Below are positions 37,975-51,100 of a stretch of 64,000 bases of DNA, piece after piece. Below the pieces are notes generated by a model, which ran no database searches, was not told the origin of the DNA, and was given only the letters and a program-made list of their open reading frames with translations. Both the position numbers and the translations under genes were made by a program. Position 1 is the first letter of the stretch. Every line of letters starts with the position of its first letter. The DNA lies in contig CM043874.1 in NCBI GenBank assembly GCA_023846275.1, forward strand, positions 21,819,130-21,883,129, given 5' to 3'. Source of the stretch: Vanilla planifolia. Its lineage: Eukaryota; Streptophyta; Magnoliopsida; Asparagales; Orchidaceae.

Positions 37975-40838
37975 TGTTATAATTACTCTCAACTTTTAAC
38001 ACAAATCTGAAAGAGAATCCTAGAATCAAGTCAAAAAGATTCTGATCAAATATTATTGAACCTAAATGAGCAATTTTTTAAAAAATAACATTTTTACATA
38101 AAAAATATAAATATAATTATAGAAAATTAGAGAGCATTCCATAAGCTAAAACCTATTCAAAAATATCATTTGATCATATCAATAGACAAAACTCTTTGCG
38201 ATAAACTCAAAGATAATGAGTTTGTATTTTTTAGAGATCTAAAGAATTTATTATGGAATTTTAAAGATTTAGATATAGTTATAATTACAAAATATTATTC
38301 AAGGTAGATTTATAATTTTTAGAATTTTGACTTACTTCAAAAGTGATTGGTAAATTGTAAATCTACAAATATAGGAATGTTGGCTAAAGTAAGATTTGTA
38401 ATTTTTAAAATTTTGGTGCATAAGAATTGGTTTTATGGAGGATAAATTTGTAGGTTTTGAACTATAAAAAGGTTTTACAAAACAATGTGTTAGGTATAAA
38501 TACATGTGTAAACACCCATTTATGTATTTTGAATTTTTAGGTGGGTGGATAAAATCAACAAAACTTAATTAATCATGAATAATAATAGCAATGAAGTTGT
38601 CATTAGCAAATATAAAAGTCCATCCATGCATCTTCTCCTAACAAAAATGAGTTCAGCTTCAATTTAAATGTATGTGAAGCTTTTGAGTGCTCGATGAGGT
38701 AGTAGTGATCAAAAGGTGAGGGAGGTGTTAAGAGAGCCATTATTTTGTCATTGAGAACTATTAAAAGGAAGAAGCCAAGCCTAATAAGGAATGAGACACC
38801 ATCTTCAATGGCTTAAGATAAGTGGTTAGAATCATATTAGTATGATGGGTGGAGTCATATTATACATAAGAAAAGATGTTAAATCCATTCATCAAACTAG
38901 TTTGGAAATAAACAGTACCAAGGCTATGCATGAGAGATCATAATAAAATGATTTTGGTTTTATCACATTAGATGATCAATTTGAGTTTAAGTAAAATAAA
39001 ATTTGTCTTAGTCCAAGGGGTGAAGCTGGTACAATGTACTTGATCATAAGGTATGATTAGTTAAATTTCGTTTAAAGTAGGATTGTGCAAAAGAATTCTT
39101 ACTGGGTAATAAGTATAAATTCTTACAGATTTAATCGTATTATATAATGTTCATCTCATATCAGTATGAATTATTGGTGAGGTAAGTGACTAGTGAGAGA
39201 AAACATGGTAATTGTTTAATATGTTGTGATTAATTATACTATATGATAATTTAAAAATAATAAATACTAAATAAATAATCAATCAAGAAGCTAAGATAAG
39301 ATCATATGGTGTGACATTAGAGAGCATAATTATACGATCAAATTCAGAAATAATAGAAAGAGCTAGATTAAAAATCAAACCGATCAAGGGATTAAACATA
39401 TAGGATATATCTCAAGAACTTATTTACTTTTCAAATCATACAATACAATGGGTAACATATAAGTATGATCCAAGGTAGCAACTTTTAGGTCTAAAATAAA
39501 TTAACATGATTCAAATTGCATATTAAATATGCGATGTATAGGGTATATGTTGATAATTGTATATATATGGTATTATAAGAAATTAAGAAAAGATTAAGGT
39601 TAGATAAAAAAATTAACTCTTAGATTCAAGTAGATAAATCTAATAGTTATGATGTAAATAAATTAGTAAACTTATTTCTATGTTCTTTATAAAATAACAT
39701 TCTTTTCATGTTATCTTTAGTTTAAGCATCATGACCGTATGATTATTTTCTATGACGATATGATTATTTTTATAGATAATCATATTTTTATATCACCTTA
39801 TTTCAGATATCTTATTTGTGTTATTGTATAATAAGGATATTAATATGATATATAATAAAAACTTCTATAAGTTAATATATAAGAAAATAATTTGGAATAT
39901 GAATATCTAACATTCTTAATTATCAATTAAGAAAAGAATATAATGATTGGTATGCTCCTAAAGACGTTATTCTCATATGTTAGATTATATTATGACTTAA
40001 TAGGGCAAGGTTGCTTATCTATAACTACATGAAACAAATATGTATGATTAGCACAAGGTTGGACCATATACATGATGCAAAGCAAAGACAATCCAACTAT
40101 ATCTAAATGAGACTATCATATAGGGCAAAGATAGTCTATTAGGGTAAGGATATCCTTATAAGGTCTCATGATACTAGTTTTATAAGAAATTATTTTGAGT
40201 TATACTTAGAAACATAATGAATAAAAAAATAAAGAACTTATCTTTATAAAACATAAATGGTTTATCCTAACAAAAAATAATAAAAGAACATACATGTTCA
40301 TGTTCAAACATTTTGTTATATTTATTATTTTTCTCATATCATGACTTATTTCATTATGATTATTAATTGTTTGTGAAAAAATTATACTTATTCTATTATA
40401 TCTTTATTTTTATCTATATAATGTTATCTTATTGGTTTACTAAGTTTTTTAGAGTCTTACTAGTATTTATATTATAAATAATATATCTTTTACACTAAAC
40501 GTCCTAGACATATATTATAGATAAGAAATTACTTATTAATTGGCATAGTGGTTGGTCATTTATTTAATGATTGATTTTTATACTATATGCATATTTGATA
40601 TTATATAAACTTGACACAATGTTTATTTATGAATTATATAATTTATATATAGTTTTGTAATTAAATTACTTATTTTTATTGATTTTTTTTATTAATTTTA
40701 TGTAGTTAAATTATTTGTTAATTAGATTTTGTCTCACTATTAGGTCTCTTCCAATCGTATGTCCTCAATGGATATTTTATCTGTACATAGCATTTGATTT
40801 ATTTAATTTATTAAATAGGTGGCGAGGTGAGGCCTTGA
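37975..40838 (+). repeat. 5' LTR of the Tekay-like element
   Basis: Begins TGTTATAATTACTC and ends just before the primer-binding site. It has a TATA box AATATAAAAGTCCATCCATG near 38608, conserved in the right LTR at 45524. The right LTR aligns along its length, including TTTATTAAATAG near its end. Confidence 0.75.
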
Positions 40839-40842
40839 AAAA

Positions 40843-40860
40843 TTAGTATTAGAATTCTGG
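40843..40860 (+). promoter_or_regulatory. Degenerate primer-binding site of the Tekay-like element
   Basis: TTAGTATTAGAATTCTGG resembles the initiator-Met-tRNA type TTGGTATCAGAGCTCTGG with a few transitions. It follows the LTR end directly. Confidence 0.55.
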
Positions 40861-41089
40861 TTCAACATTGGTGAATGATGTGGATGAGGACACACAACAA
40901 ATGTATTATGTTATTAATTATCTTTTTGGCTTAAATTTAGGTTAGCTAAATTTCTATATCTCCTACAGGTTTTGTAGGATTACAACATGATTAAAACAAT
41001 GATTAGATCTAAATCCAAAAATGTCAATAAGGGCAAAGGAAAATAGTAGTAGATAGAACCTAATAGGAGCTAGCACAAACCTTAGTTTA

Positions 41090-42330
41090 ATTACTATGAT
41101 CGATAGAAGGTGCTAGTAGCCATACATGAAAGATATTGATAGATTCAGCGGTGGATCAATCTACCCACCTTATCTTACTAGAGAGAAAGATCGCATGATT
41201 GTTGAGATTTAGCTAAATCAAATGGATGCAATATTTGAGGGATGATCTATCCTAATAACAAAAATGTGGCTTTTTTTGTACCAGTGCTAAAGGATGTTGT
41301 AAGACTTCTATGGAGCTTAAGATATATAACTAGATTTATGAGCCGATTTGATTAATAAAATATAATTGGAAGAACTTTTTAGGAATTTGAACAATGGTTA
41401 ATGTTGATGTTAATTAAAGCTAAGAAGAGCAAGGAGCTAAACAATGAAAGGTAAGGTGACATCTTTGTCACTACACATGAACTCAATTTTGCTCATTTGG
41501 CTAAATATGTATCTCACTTAGTGACACCTGAGGAGCAGTGATGCTACATGTTTCAGAGGGGATTAAAAGATGAAATTTGAATAGCTTTTGTGATAGTGAA
41601 AAAAAACTAATTATGGAGAATTACTTGAGCATGTTCAAACAATTGAGCTAAAATTTGGTATTTTGGTAGCTAACAAAGGAAGGAAAAAGAGAAGAGTTGA
41701 CTCTCTAAAATTTAGACCCAAATCTTAGGAAAGAGAGGTAGCTTTATCTTTTCTCAAGGAGAAAATTCTACTAAAATAGGATTCAATAAGTTTAGATCTT
41801 CAAATAAATCTAGTACCAATAGAACTAGTTTTGAGCCAAGTGAAGCTAGTTGATGTAAGAAATATTGCTAATGGCAACCAGGGGAATGCAACTTAGATTC
41901 TGCTCAACCAATAAAATATTTTATATGTGAAAAGGTGGGGCATATTGCTCCAAATTGCCTCACATTTCTAGAAATAAAAGTGACTCATGCCGTAACCAGT
42001 GCGGGGTAGAGACAGTGCAGGTGTTGGTAGAGGCTGAGCATCTATGGCAAATTCAATTGGTATAGCTAGGTGTGGAGCAATTAAAAGAGGAGGTCATACC
42101 CACATCTATTCCATTACTCAACAAGATGTTTCACGTTCCATTGATATTATTACATGTATGCTATTATTTCTTTTCATTTTATTTAAGTGCAATGCTTTTC
42201 ATTCTTTTCTATTTACCCACATAACACAAGTATGCTATATTTGCAAAGTTTACCTATTTCTATTCTCTTTGATTATGGAGCATTTCATTCTTTTCTTTCC
42301 ACTCATGTGTGGAGTTAACTAAATATTTTA
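41090..42330 (+). pseudogene. Gag and protease remnant of the Tekay-like element
   Basis: The zinc knuckle lies at 41914-41961: KYFICEKVGHIAPNC keeps the spacing C-x4-H-x4-C, but the first Cys of CxxC is Tyr (TAT). Downstream, 42044-42322 reads HIYSITQQDVSRS and IDIITC, matching the linker before the gypsy protease (ALTQQDA...VVTG). The aspartic protease motif itself is eroded. Frames are broken in the gag half. Confidence 0.7.
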
Positions 42331-42500
42331 TTATAACTTATAAAAAACTATTAATGGTAAAAATGCCTATTGAAAATAATATTTGAGTACAAGACTTTAA
42401 TAAAAAGAGATAGATATAAAGGGAAGAAAATTCTCAATATTGTTACATATGTTACATAAAATAAAGTTTAATGTGATATTGTGTTTAAACTCATGCAATT

Positions 42501-42560
42501 TGATCACAAAGTAAAAATAAATTGGTTATCTGATCACAAAGTAAAAATAGATTGCTACGA
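42501..42560. repeat. 30-bp tandem duplication inside the element
   Basis: TGATCACAAAGTAAAAATA(A/G)ATTG occurs at 42501 and again at 42531 with two or three differences near the end of the unit. Confidence 0.85.
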
Positions 42561-42839
42561 ACAATGGATTGAAATTCAAACTCTTGGAGTAGATAAATTA
42601 ATTTATTTTGGCTAGAGAAGGTTCTTCTAATATCTATGCTCAAAGCTCAAAAGCTGCTTGGCATAAGATGTGAAAGGTTCTTGGTATCTATTATGGATTT
42701 GGATAAGTAATTTTGCTAACCTTCAAAAGTACTTATATCTTGAGAATATTTAGATTCTTTTTAAAGGCATTGTGAGGGTTACCTCTTGATAAAGAAATTG
42801 AATTCCAAGTGTTGAGCCAATTTTTAAAGCCTCTTGTTG

Positions 42840-44930
42840 CACGACATGAGCTAAACTTCAAGGCTTATGGTACAAAATAAAAAATTATTAGATAAAGAGT
42901 TCATCAAATTGAGTGTACCCCCATATAGTGCACCTATTTTATTTGCAAAAAAGAAAGGGGTACTCTTCTTATGTGTATTGACTATCAAGAAATTAATCAA
43001 ATTACTATAAAAATAAGTATCCATCACTATAGATTGATGATTTATTTGATCAGTTACAAGAAGTAATAATATTCTTGAATATTGGTTTATGATTTGAATA
43101 TCATCAAGTATACATCGATGCATCATTGGAAGGACTAATTTGTGCATTAATGTAACACAAAAAGGTAATTGCTTATGTATATAGAAAATTTGAATACATG
43201 AAAAGAATGATCTTATGCATGATTTAGAACTAGTAGCTATTGTTTTTACCTTAAATATTTGGAGGCATTATCTATATAGAGTTAAATATGTGATTTTTAC
43301 TGATTAACAAAGTTTGAAATAAATTTTTATTCGAAAGGAATTAAATCTTAGACAGAAAAAGGTAGCTTGAGTTTTTTAAAGATTATGATGTGGAGATTAC
43401 TTACTATCTTAAGGAAGTGAATGTGATGATAAATGATCTGAGTAAGAAAGCTTGTGATAACATACTTTTAGCAATGAAAAAAGAATAGCAATCAACCTTT
43501 GAGATGGATAAATTATGATTATAAATAAATGCTTGATGAAGTATGACTTTATTAACACATTTATTTGTGAGGTTAGATTGGTTGACCTCTATTAAAGAAG
43601 ATCAATTTGAAGACTTGAAGTGCAAAAGATAACCCAAGTGGCACAATAAGAATGAAAATATGAATTTGAATTGGTCCAAGCAAGCATATTTTCATTCCAC
43701 AATAATCTATGTATTCCAATGTTATTGCAACTTAGAGAATTACTATTAAAAGAAGTTCACAATTCTAATATTCAATACACCCAAGTGAAAACAAACATAT
43801 CAAGAGCTAAGAAAACAATATCGATGGCTAGAGTTGAAGAAAGATATTTTTAACTAGATTAAAAAATGTTTAATCTATCAATCGATCAAAGGGAAGCAAC
43901 AAAAACCTAAGGGATTTTTGAAGTTATTACCTATTCTAAAATAGAAATGGAAGAAAGTGGCATGGACTTTGTGATTAATTTGTTTGTATCATCTATAGGT
44001 CATGATTCAATTTGAGTAATTATAGATAGGCTAACAAAAATTATTCACATCCTTGCTATTAAGACTAAGTTAAAAATTAACTCAAGTTTACATGGATCAA
44101 ATCGTCAGCTTACATAAGATACAAAAAGTTATTGTATCTGATTAAGACCCTAAATTCCCTTCTCACTTCTAGAAATGTATACATCAAGTTTTTGGTACGA
44201 GTTTGAAATTCAACATAGCTTTCCATCCTGAATTGAATGGTTAAACAAAAATAAGCATAAAAACCTTGCAAGATTTGTCGCATCTTTGTATGGTAAACTT
44301 TGGTGGACCAGGAAAGTCCCCTACTATTAGTGGAATTTTCTAATAAAAATAATTATCAATATAACATCAAGATGACATCATATGAAGCATTTTATAAAAG
44401 AAAATAGTAGGCACTTTTGTGTTCAAGTGAAGACAATGAAACAATTTTGTCAGGTTCTGAGTTTGTTGAAGAGGGTACTAATAAAAGTACTATGATGCAA
44501 AGTATAGACTGGTATAATTCCAAGACAAGGAGTATGTATTTATTGAAGTCATTCCAAATAAAGGTATCATAAGGTTTGAAAGTAAAAAAAATTAAAACCT
44601 AAATTCCTTGGCCCTTTTCAAGTTTAGAAAAAGTTGGACAAGTAGTATATTGGATCACATTGCCTCAATTGATAAGAGTGCACAATGTATTCCACATCTC
44701 ATCTTTAAGAAGATATGTTCTAAATTCCTTCCATGTAGTTAGCTATATGAGTCTAAATGTAGAAATGTTGATGGATATGACCTATAAAGAAAAACCAGTG
44801 TAAATAAATAATAGATAGGAGAAAAGGCGAAGGAGTTATGTCATTTTTATGATTAACATCTTATGGAATGGTCGAACAAAAAGAAAAGTCATTTAATTTT
44901 CAACCCATATAAAAAACAGAAATATTAAAA
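42840..44930 (+). pseudogene. Decayed pol of the Tekay-like element (RT start, RNase H, integrase, chromodomain trace)
   Basis: RT words: KEFIKLSVPPYSAPILFAKK near 42895, CIDYQEINQITI near 42971, DDLFDQLQE near 43035, then FEYHQ ending at 43107. The very next codon begins RNase H (VYIDASLEGLICAL), so the RT core with the catalytic DD is deleted. RNase H ends FFKDYDVEITYYLKEVNVM. Integrase follows: MDFVINL near 43966, IDRLTKIIHILAI near 44022, VSD then a stop then DPKF near 44136, and ELNG then a stop then TKI, where the catalytic Glu expected in xERxIQT is Lys. RVHNVFHISSLRRYVLNSFH lies near 44670. YKEKPV at 44783 and the following ILWN resemble a chromodomain. Confidence 0.8.
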
Positions 44931-44992
44931 TCAAACTAAGAAGATTATTATCATATATGATTGAACTTGATCAAATAAAAATATGATCATAA

Positions 44993-47900
44993 TGATATAA
45001 TATTAGAGAGTGTATCAAAAAGTCAAAGTCAGCCAAAAATATTATTTGAGTATACTGATAGAAAAGGCTCTTCGAGACAAACTTAATAATATTATGTTTG
45101 TAAATTCTAAAGACTTAAAAAATTATAATAAAAAGATTCAAATATAATTATAATTACAAAATGTCACTCGTGGTTAATTTGCAATTTTTAAAATTTTGTC
45201 ACTCATGATTAATTTATAATTTCTAAAATTTTGTCTTATGTCAAAATACAAATAATAAATGATAAAGCTACAAATATAAGAGCATCAGCTTACCACATTG
45301 TAGATTTGTAATTTCTAGATTTTTGACAAAGAAGAATTGGTTTTCATAAATGTTATATTTGCAATTTGTAAAACATCAAGGGGTTTTTTTAAAAAAAAAA
45401 TGTGCTATGAATAAATACATGTGCATGATGTCTGTTACATTTTTTGAATTTTTAGATTGGCAGAAAAAATTAATGAAATTTAATTAATCACATATAATTA
45501 TGATAATTAAATCACAATTAGCAATATAAAAGTCAATCCATGCATCGTCTCTACCAACAGGAGTGAGTCGAGCTTCAAATTAACTGTGCATCGAGGATTT
45601 TGAAGCTCGAGTAGGATAATACTATTGGGAAGTTAAGGGAGGTGCACAGAGAGGCATTGTTATTCCTTCAAGAACCACCAAAAGGAAAGAAGTCGAGTTT
45701 CATAAGGAACAAGACATCATTTATGACAATTCCAAATTATTGTAAGCTTAAAATTCATTGTTTTTGTGCCTTAGTTGAAGGTTTCAGTCAAAAAGCTACT
45801 CTCAGTCAAAAGGGTTGTTGTTTCTAGTGAAGAAAGCATATAATGTTTTTTGTTTAACTTATTGTAATGTGGATTTTGGAGAGTAGAGAAGAGGAGAGTA
45901 ATAAAAACTAGAGGAGATTGGTATTGTCAATAGAAGTTGATTCACTAAGTTGTATTAGAACTTGAGTTGTTGGGGTTAAGCATACAAGGATGATAATGAT
46001 ATCTTACTTATACAATGGGTTGAGTTATTAGGTTCATCGTATAAAGGTGATATGTGTATTAGCATTGTACATTAAGGTTGAGGTAAAATATAAGGTCATA
46101 TTATTACGATTATAGAGATCATACTAAATGATGCTTCAGGGGCTTAAGACAGGTAGCCAATATTGTAATAATATGATGGGTGGAGTTGTATTGTATAACA
46201 GGAAAACATGTTAAATCCATGCATCATATTAGTCTAATAATAAATCATACCAAGGTTGTATATGGGGGATCATAATAGTATGATTTTGGTAGGTCATACT
46301 AGATGATTGGTTTGAGCTTAAGTCAAATAAAATTTGACTTTGGTCTGATGGGTTGATAGGTACGATGTACATGTCGTAAGGAATGATTCACAAAAATTCT
46401 TTTTACAGTAAAATTGTAAGAAAATAATTGTATTAGATGATGAGCAAAAATTCTAAAGGATCTAATCATACTATAAGATGTTCATCTCATACCAGTATCA
46501 TCAATTGGTGAGGTTAGTAAACTAGTGAAAAAAATAAAAATCATTTAATATAATATGGTTAATCATGTTGTATGATAATTTAGAAATAATGAATATTAAA
46601 TGAATAATCAATCGAGAAGCTAAGATAGGATCGTATGATATTATCATAGAGACCACAAGATTATGATTAGATTCAAAAATAATAAAAAAAGCTAGATTAA
46701 GAATCAAACGATATGATCTAGAGATTGCATCCATACGACTTATCTCAAAATACTTATTTACTTATCAAATCATATAGTATGATAGAGGAGCCATACAAGT
46801 AAGATCCAAAGTACCAACATAAGGGTCTAGATTGAATTAATATGAGTTTACTTGCTTATTACATATACCATATATAAGATATAGTTGATCATTACAAATT
46901 AATGACATTATAAGAAATCAAGAAAAGATTAAAGTTGGAAATAGACGTCAGCTTTTAGATTCAAGTAAGTAAATCTGATAATTATGATATAAATATACTA
47001 GCAAATTCTTTTTTATATTCTTTATAAATAAATATTTTTATCATGTTATCTTTGATTTAAGTACCAAGCATATTTAAACATTTTTATAATAATATGATTA
47101 TTTTTATGGATTATCTTATTTTTATATCACTTTATTATCATACATCTTATTCATTTGTTATAATATAACAAAGATATCAACATGTAATATAATTAGAAAT
47201 TCTATAAGTTGATAGATAAGAAAATGATTTTGAAAGTGAATATATAACATACTTAGTTATCAATTAAGGAAATGGAATGAAATAATTGATATATCCTTAA
47301 AAATATTATCTTTCTATGTTTTTGAATTATATCGTGGTCTCATAAGACAAGAATGCCTATATATAACCACATAATACTGATAAATATGATTAGGAAAATA
47401 ATTCATATACATAATATAGGATAAAGATAACTAATATATATTTACATGATACTGACATACAAAATAAGCTCATTAGGATAAAGATACTCTAATGAGATCT
47501 TATGTTACTAGTTTCAAAGTATAGTGATCTAAAGAGAAACATTTTGAGCTATATATTAGGAATAAAATAAATAAGAAAATAATAAACTTATCTTATAAGA
47601 AATAAATGATTGAGCCTTAAAAATATAATAAAACAAATATATGTGCATGCTTATATTTCTATTATATTTATTAATTTTTTATGAAACAATTATACTTACT
47701 TTATTATAAATTTATTTTTATATATTTTTATCTTATTAATTTACTTACTAAGCTCTTTAGAAATCTCATTAGTATTTACATCATAGGTAATATATCTATT
47801 TTCTTAAAAGGTATGGATTTAGATCTTATGGATGATGATACTACTTATTAGCTGTTACGATGTTTATAGTTTTATGTAGTGGTATATTTATGTATGATTT

Positions 47901-48150
47901 AAATATCTGGATCTATATAGACTTAGCATAATATATATTTATGGAGTTGATGGTCTATATGTAATTTTATAATTATAATACTTTTTTATATTGATCTTTT
48001 ATTTGTTTTATGTGATTAAATAGCTTTGTGGTTGAATTTTGTCTCATTATTAAGTCTTTATCTAAGGTTTATGTTCTAACTTGATATGTTATCTATGCAT
48101 AACATCTAATTTTCTAATTTATTAAATAGATGGTAAGGTTAAGCCTTAAC
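44993..48150 (+). repeat. 3' LTR of the Tekay-like element
   Basis: Starts TGATATAATATTAGAG and parallels the 5' LTR with insertions making it about 290 bp longer. It shares GTGATATAAAAATATG-like AT blocks, GCAATATAAAAGTCAATCC (TATA) and TTTATTAAATAGATGGTAAG near the end. Reading frames such as 45642-45827 and 46734-46522 are inside it and are not genes. Confidence 0.75.
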
Positions 48151-51100
48151 GAATATGATTCTTTCACTACTTGAATTCAAATAGATAAAAGTTTTCTTTA
48201 ACTATAATTTTTATAAAATATAAAAAATAATTTTTATATGTTTTCAAAATATTTGAAGAAAAAAGAAAGAAATAGATGTTGTGGTATCAAAGGTTAAGAA
48301 TAAGGCGAGGAGTCACAAAAATATCCAATAAAAAATTTTATAAAATCCATTTTGTTCTTTTTATACTATCACTAAAGTAGTAGAAGATGTTGACAATTTT
48401 CATCAAGAAGAGAGAAGATTATAGACAGAAAAAAAACTAATGTTACTAATTAAAAGTTGAGTTGGTTCAACTGAGCCAAATCAGTTGTAATCAAACTAGC
48501 CCTCATTGAATGCAGATTATGCTCAAATGCCCATGCTTGATCAATCAATCATTTCACCTATTCCTACACATAACTTATGACCTAACATATTACTGGTAAC
48601 CTAATCCACTAAGATAGCAACTAAGTCGACTCTAACAACCCATTACCCAAGCCAAAACATGAATGCTAAGAACTAGCCATCCATAATGTTAACCTCTCAC
48701 TTAACTCATAATCCAAATTTGTGATCTAATACACAATCCAAACTAAACTTGATTTCGACCTAATATCTAAATTGATGCATCATTAATTTGAACTTGGCCT
48801 TCTTAAGAATTATTAAGTTGAGGTTGTGACCAAGCTTTAAATTAGTTTGGATCAAACATAAGTTATACAAATATTAGAACCAAGCTCTTAAAACTATTTG
48901 GAAAGTGTATTTAGATAGCTTTTGAAGTCTAACGATTAGAAAATAAAAAGAAAAATTTGACAAAGACTAAGTAAAAAAAGTGAAAGTTAAAATTGTTAAT
49001 TTATTTAAAAATTTATGAGACTTTTAGTAACAATAATACTGATGATAATTCAAAGATTATGATTAATATAAAATGTGAAATTTTAGGAGATAAAAGAGAA
49101 AAAAAAATAATACAACTTCATGTGAAAACAATAAGTTGGTAGAACTACATGTTTATGGGTTGAACATTTTTACTACATGTTTCTTGGTCTTTTTTATGCT
49201 TGTGCTTTGGTTGGAACAAATAATTATGAATTTTTATATGCTTTTTGGTATGATCCATGACCCATACAATGCTTTTCACATTGAGTGTTATGCTTGCTTA
49301 CTACTTCACAATGAATAATTGTTTTATTATTTGTATCATTGGCATTGAAAATATTTGGAGATGCTAATTCTTAAAGAGCACGAATAAGAAAATGAAAGAA
49401 AAAAACAACATACAAATTGATTAAATGAAATGATATGAGTGGAATAAAACCCCAACATGAAGAGGGTTGAGGAGTAATCTCTAGGAGATGTCTAAGTGAA
49501 GAAATCATTGATCAAAGAGTGAATCATGTATGAGGATACTAGTTGGAATGGCAACAAGAAAGAAGAAAAAATAAAAAAAAAATAAAAAGATATAACCAAA
49601 GTATTAAAAAAGGTTGGAAGTTGTTATTGGACTATCTTAAACGAGGAATTAGCCAATAATGAGCAACTCCTATATAAGGGTTTTAGGTGGTGCAATATGT
49701 GAATTAGAGATATGAAATGAAAAACAAAGGATATAAGTGGGCATATAACCTAAGATTTAAGAGGGAGGAGAGTGGGCATTAAGTGATACCTTATGGGAGG
49801 AATCACTTGTGACATCAACTTTGTCCATACCCATTGTCACATTTGTTAGCATCACATTTTCTTTGTCCATATCTTATATTGGCTTCTCATATTTATATAA
49901 ACTATTTGAAATCATTATTCTCTATTTCATAAATTGGTTTTCATTGGTCCTTGGAACTTTTTAAATATATATAATTTATGTTCTTATTTAATCTCATGTT
50001 TTTATCACCAATAATTTGACTTAGTGGGTCAATTCTCTCATGTTCAAGTATATCTTTTATAGGCTCTAACCAATTTAATGTCACAAAAGTATATTTGTTT
50101 AAGTGAGTTCTCTCATCTCTGAGCAAATCTTTCATGAGTTTTGCTTAGTTTAAGACAACACCTTATGATTATATTTAACCTACAATAACACGTTTAAGAC
50201 ACTTCTTCATTTTCTCTTAAATATTTAACCCATTTCTTTTAAGATTATGTTTCAAATTTGATCTATTTTTACACATTCAAAACATTTATAAATTTTCTTT
50301 CTATTTTTTCAAAAACATGTCAATGTCCATGCCAAAAATTCATGCATCCATATGTAATATTAAAGCATTGTGTATATGCCATTTCCCAAAGAAATGATTG
50401 GCTATTAATAATATGATGATTATCAAACAATAGTTTAGCATGAATATAAACAACACTTATTGTAATACATCAAACGTTACATCAAGTAAAACTAATTATC
50501 AAATTTTTACTACTCATTTAAAAGTTAAATTTTACATAAGATGACTACTAATTCCAATACAACAAACATCTATTAGATGTATCAAGTAGCATATAAATTG
50601 ATACTCATCTATGAATTTCAAAGTTCTATATAAAAAGAACAATTTGTTGCATTATAATAAACATTAATCAGATGTATCAAAAGTTATATAGTTCATCTAA
50701 CTCAAATTCTAATAATGATTGTCATAAGGGCTTGTTTACTATTTTTTTGCCTCCATACAAAATTCTTAAAACCAATTTTTTCCCTCTCTTTTTTTTTTGG
50801 CGAGGCATCCATACCCTTTCCTAAACATTAACCTAAATCCTTTTTTCTTCTTCTTTTGAGTCCCAAGACTTTTCCTAAATAATTCTCTAAGTTACGATGC
50901 CTTGGCTCTACTAAAATTTCCCACAACCCTCTTAACCAATTGCAAGATCCCTTTTATAAAGTCCTTGAGTTGACACTTTGTTGACCAATGATTTTTCTCC
51001 CTAAAATGGCCACATAGTGCAAGTTACTCATCGTCGAAATTTTCTCTCTACCTTCCATTGATTAAAATTAAGTTTCTCATTTTGTTCCTCTTAGTTTATG

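Larger units (their letters stand above)
37975..48150 (+). mobile_element. Large Ty3/gypsy chromovirus (Tekay/Del-like) with ~3 kb LTRs, inactive
   Basis: Two long, diverged direct repeats (about 37975-40838 and 44993-48150) bracket gag, protease, RT, RNase H and integrase remnants in order, with a primer-binding site after the left LTR. LTRs this long, plus a chromodomain-like remnant after integrase, suggest the Tekay/Del group. The coding region has many stops and a missing RT core, so the element is dead. The LTRs differ by many substitutions and indels, which suggests an old insertion. Confidence 0.85.

Noticed and set aside
42044..42322. 92-codon plus-strand frame as a host gene
   Set aside because: Its start matches the linker before the gypsy protease (YSITQQDVSRS), so it belongs to the retroelement.
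44817..44835. Purine-rich AGGAGAAAAGGCGAAGGAG as polypurine tract
   Set aside because: It lies about 160 bp before the 3' LTR start and reads as part of the chromodomain-like coding remnant.
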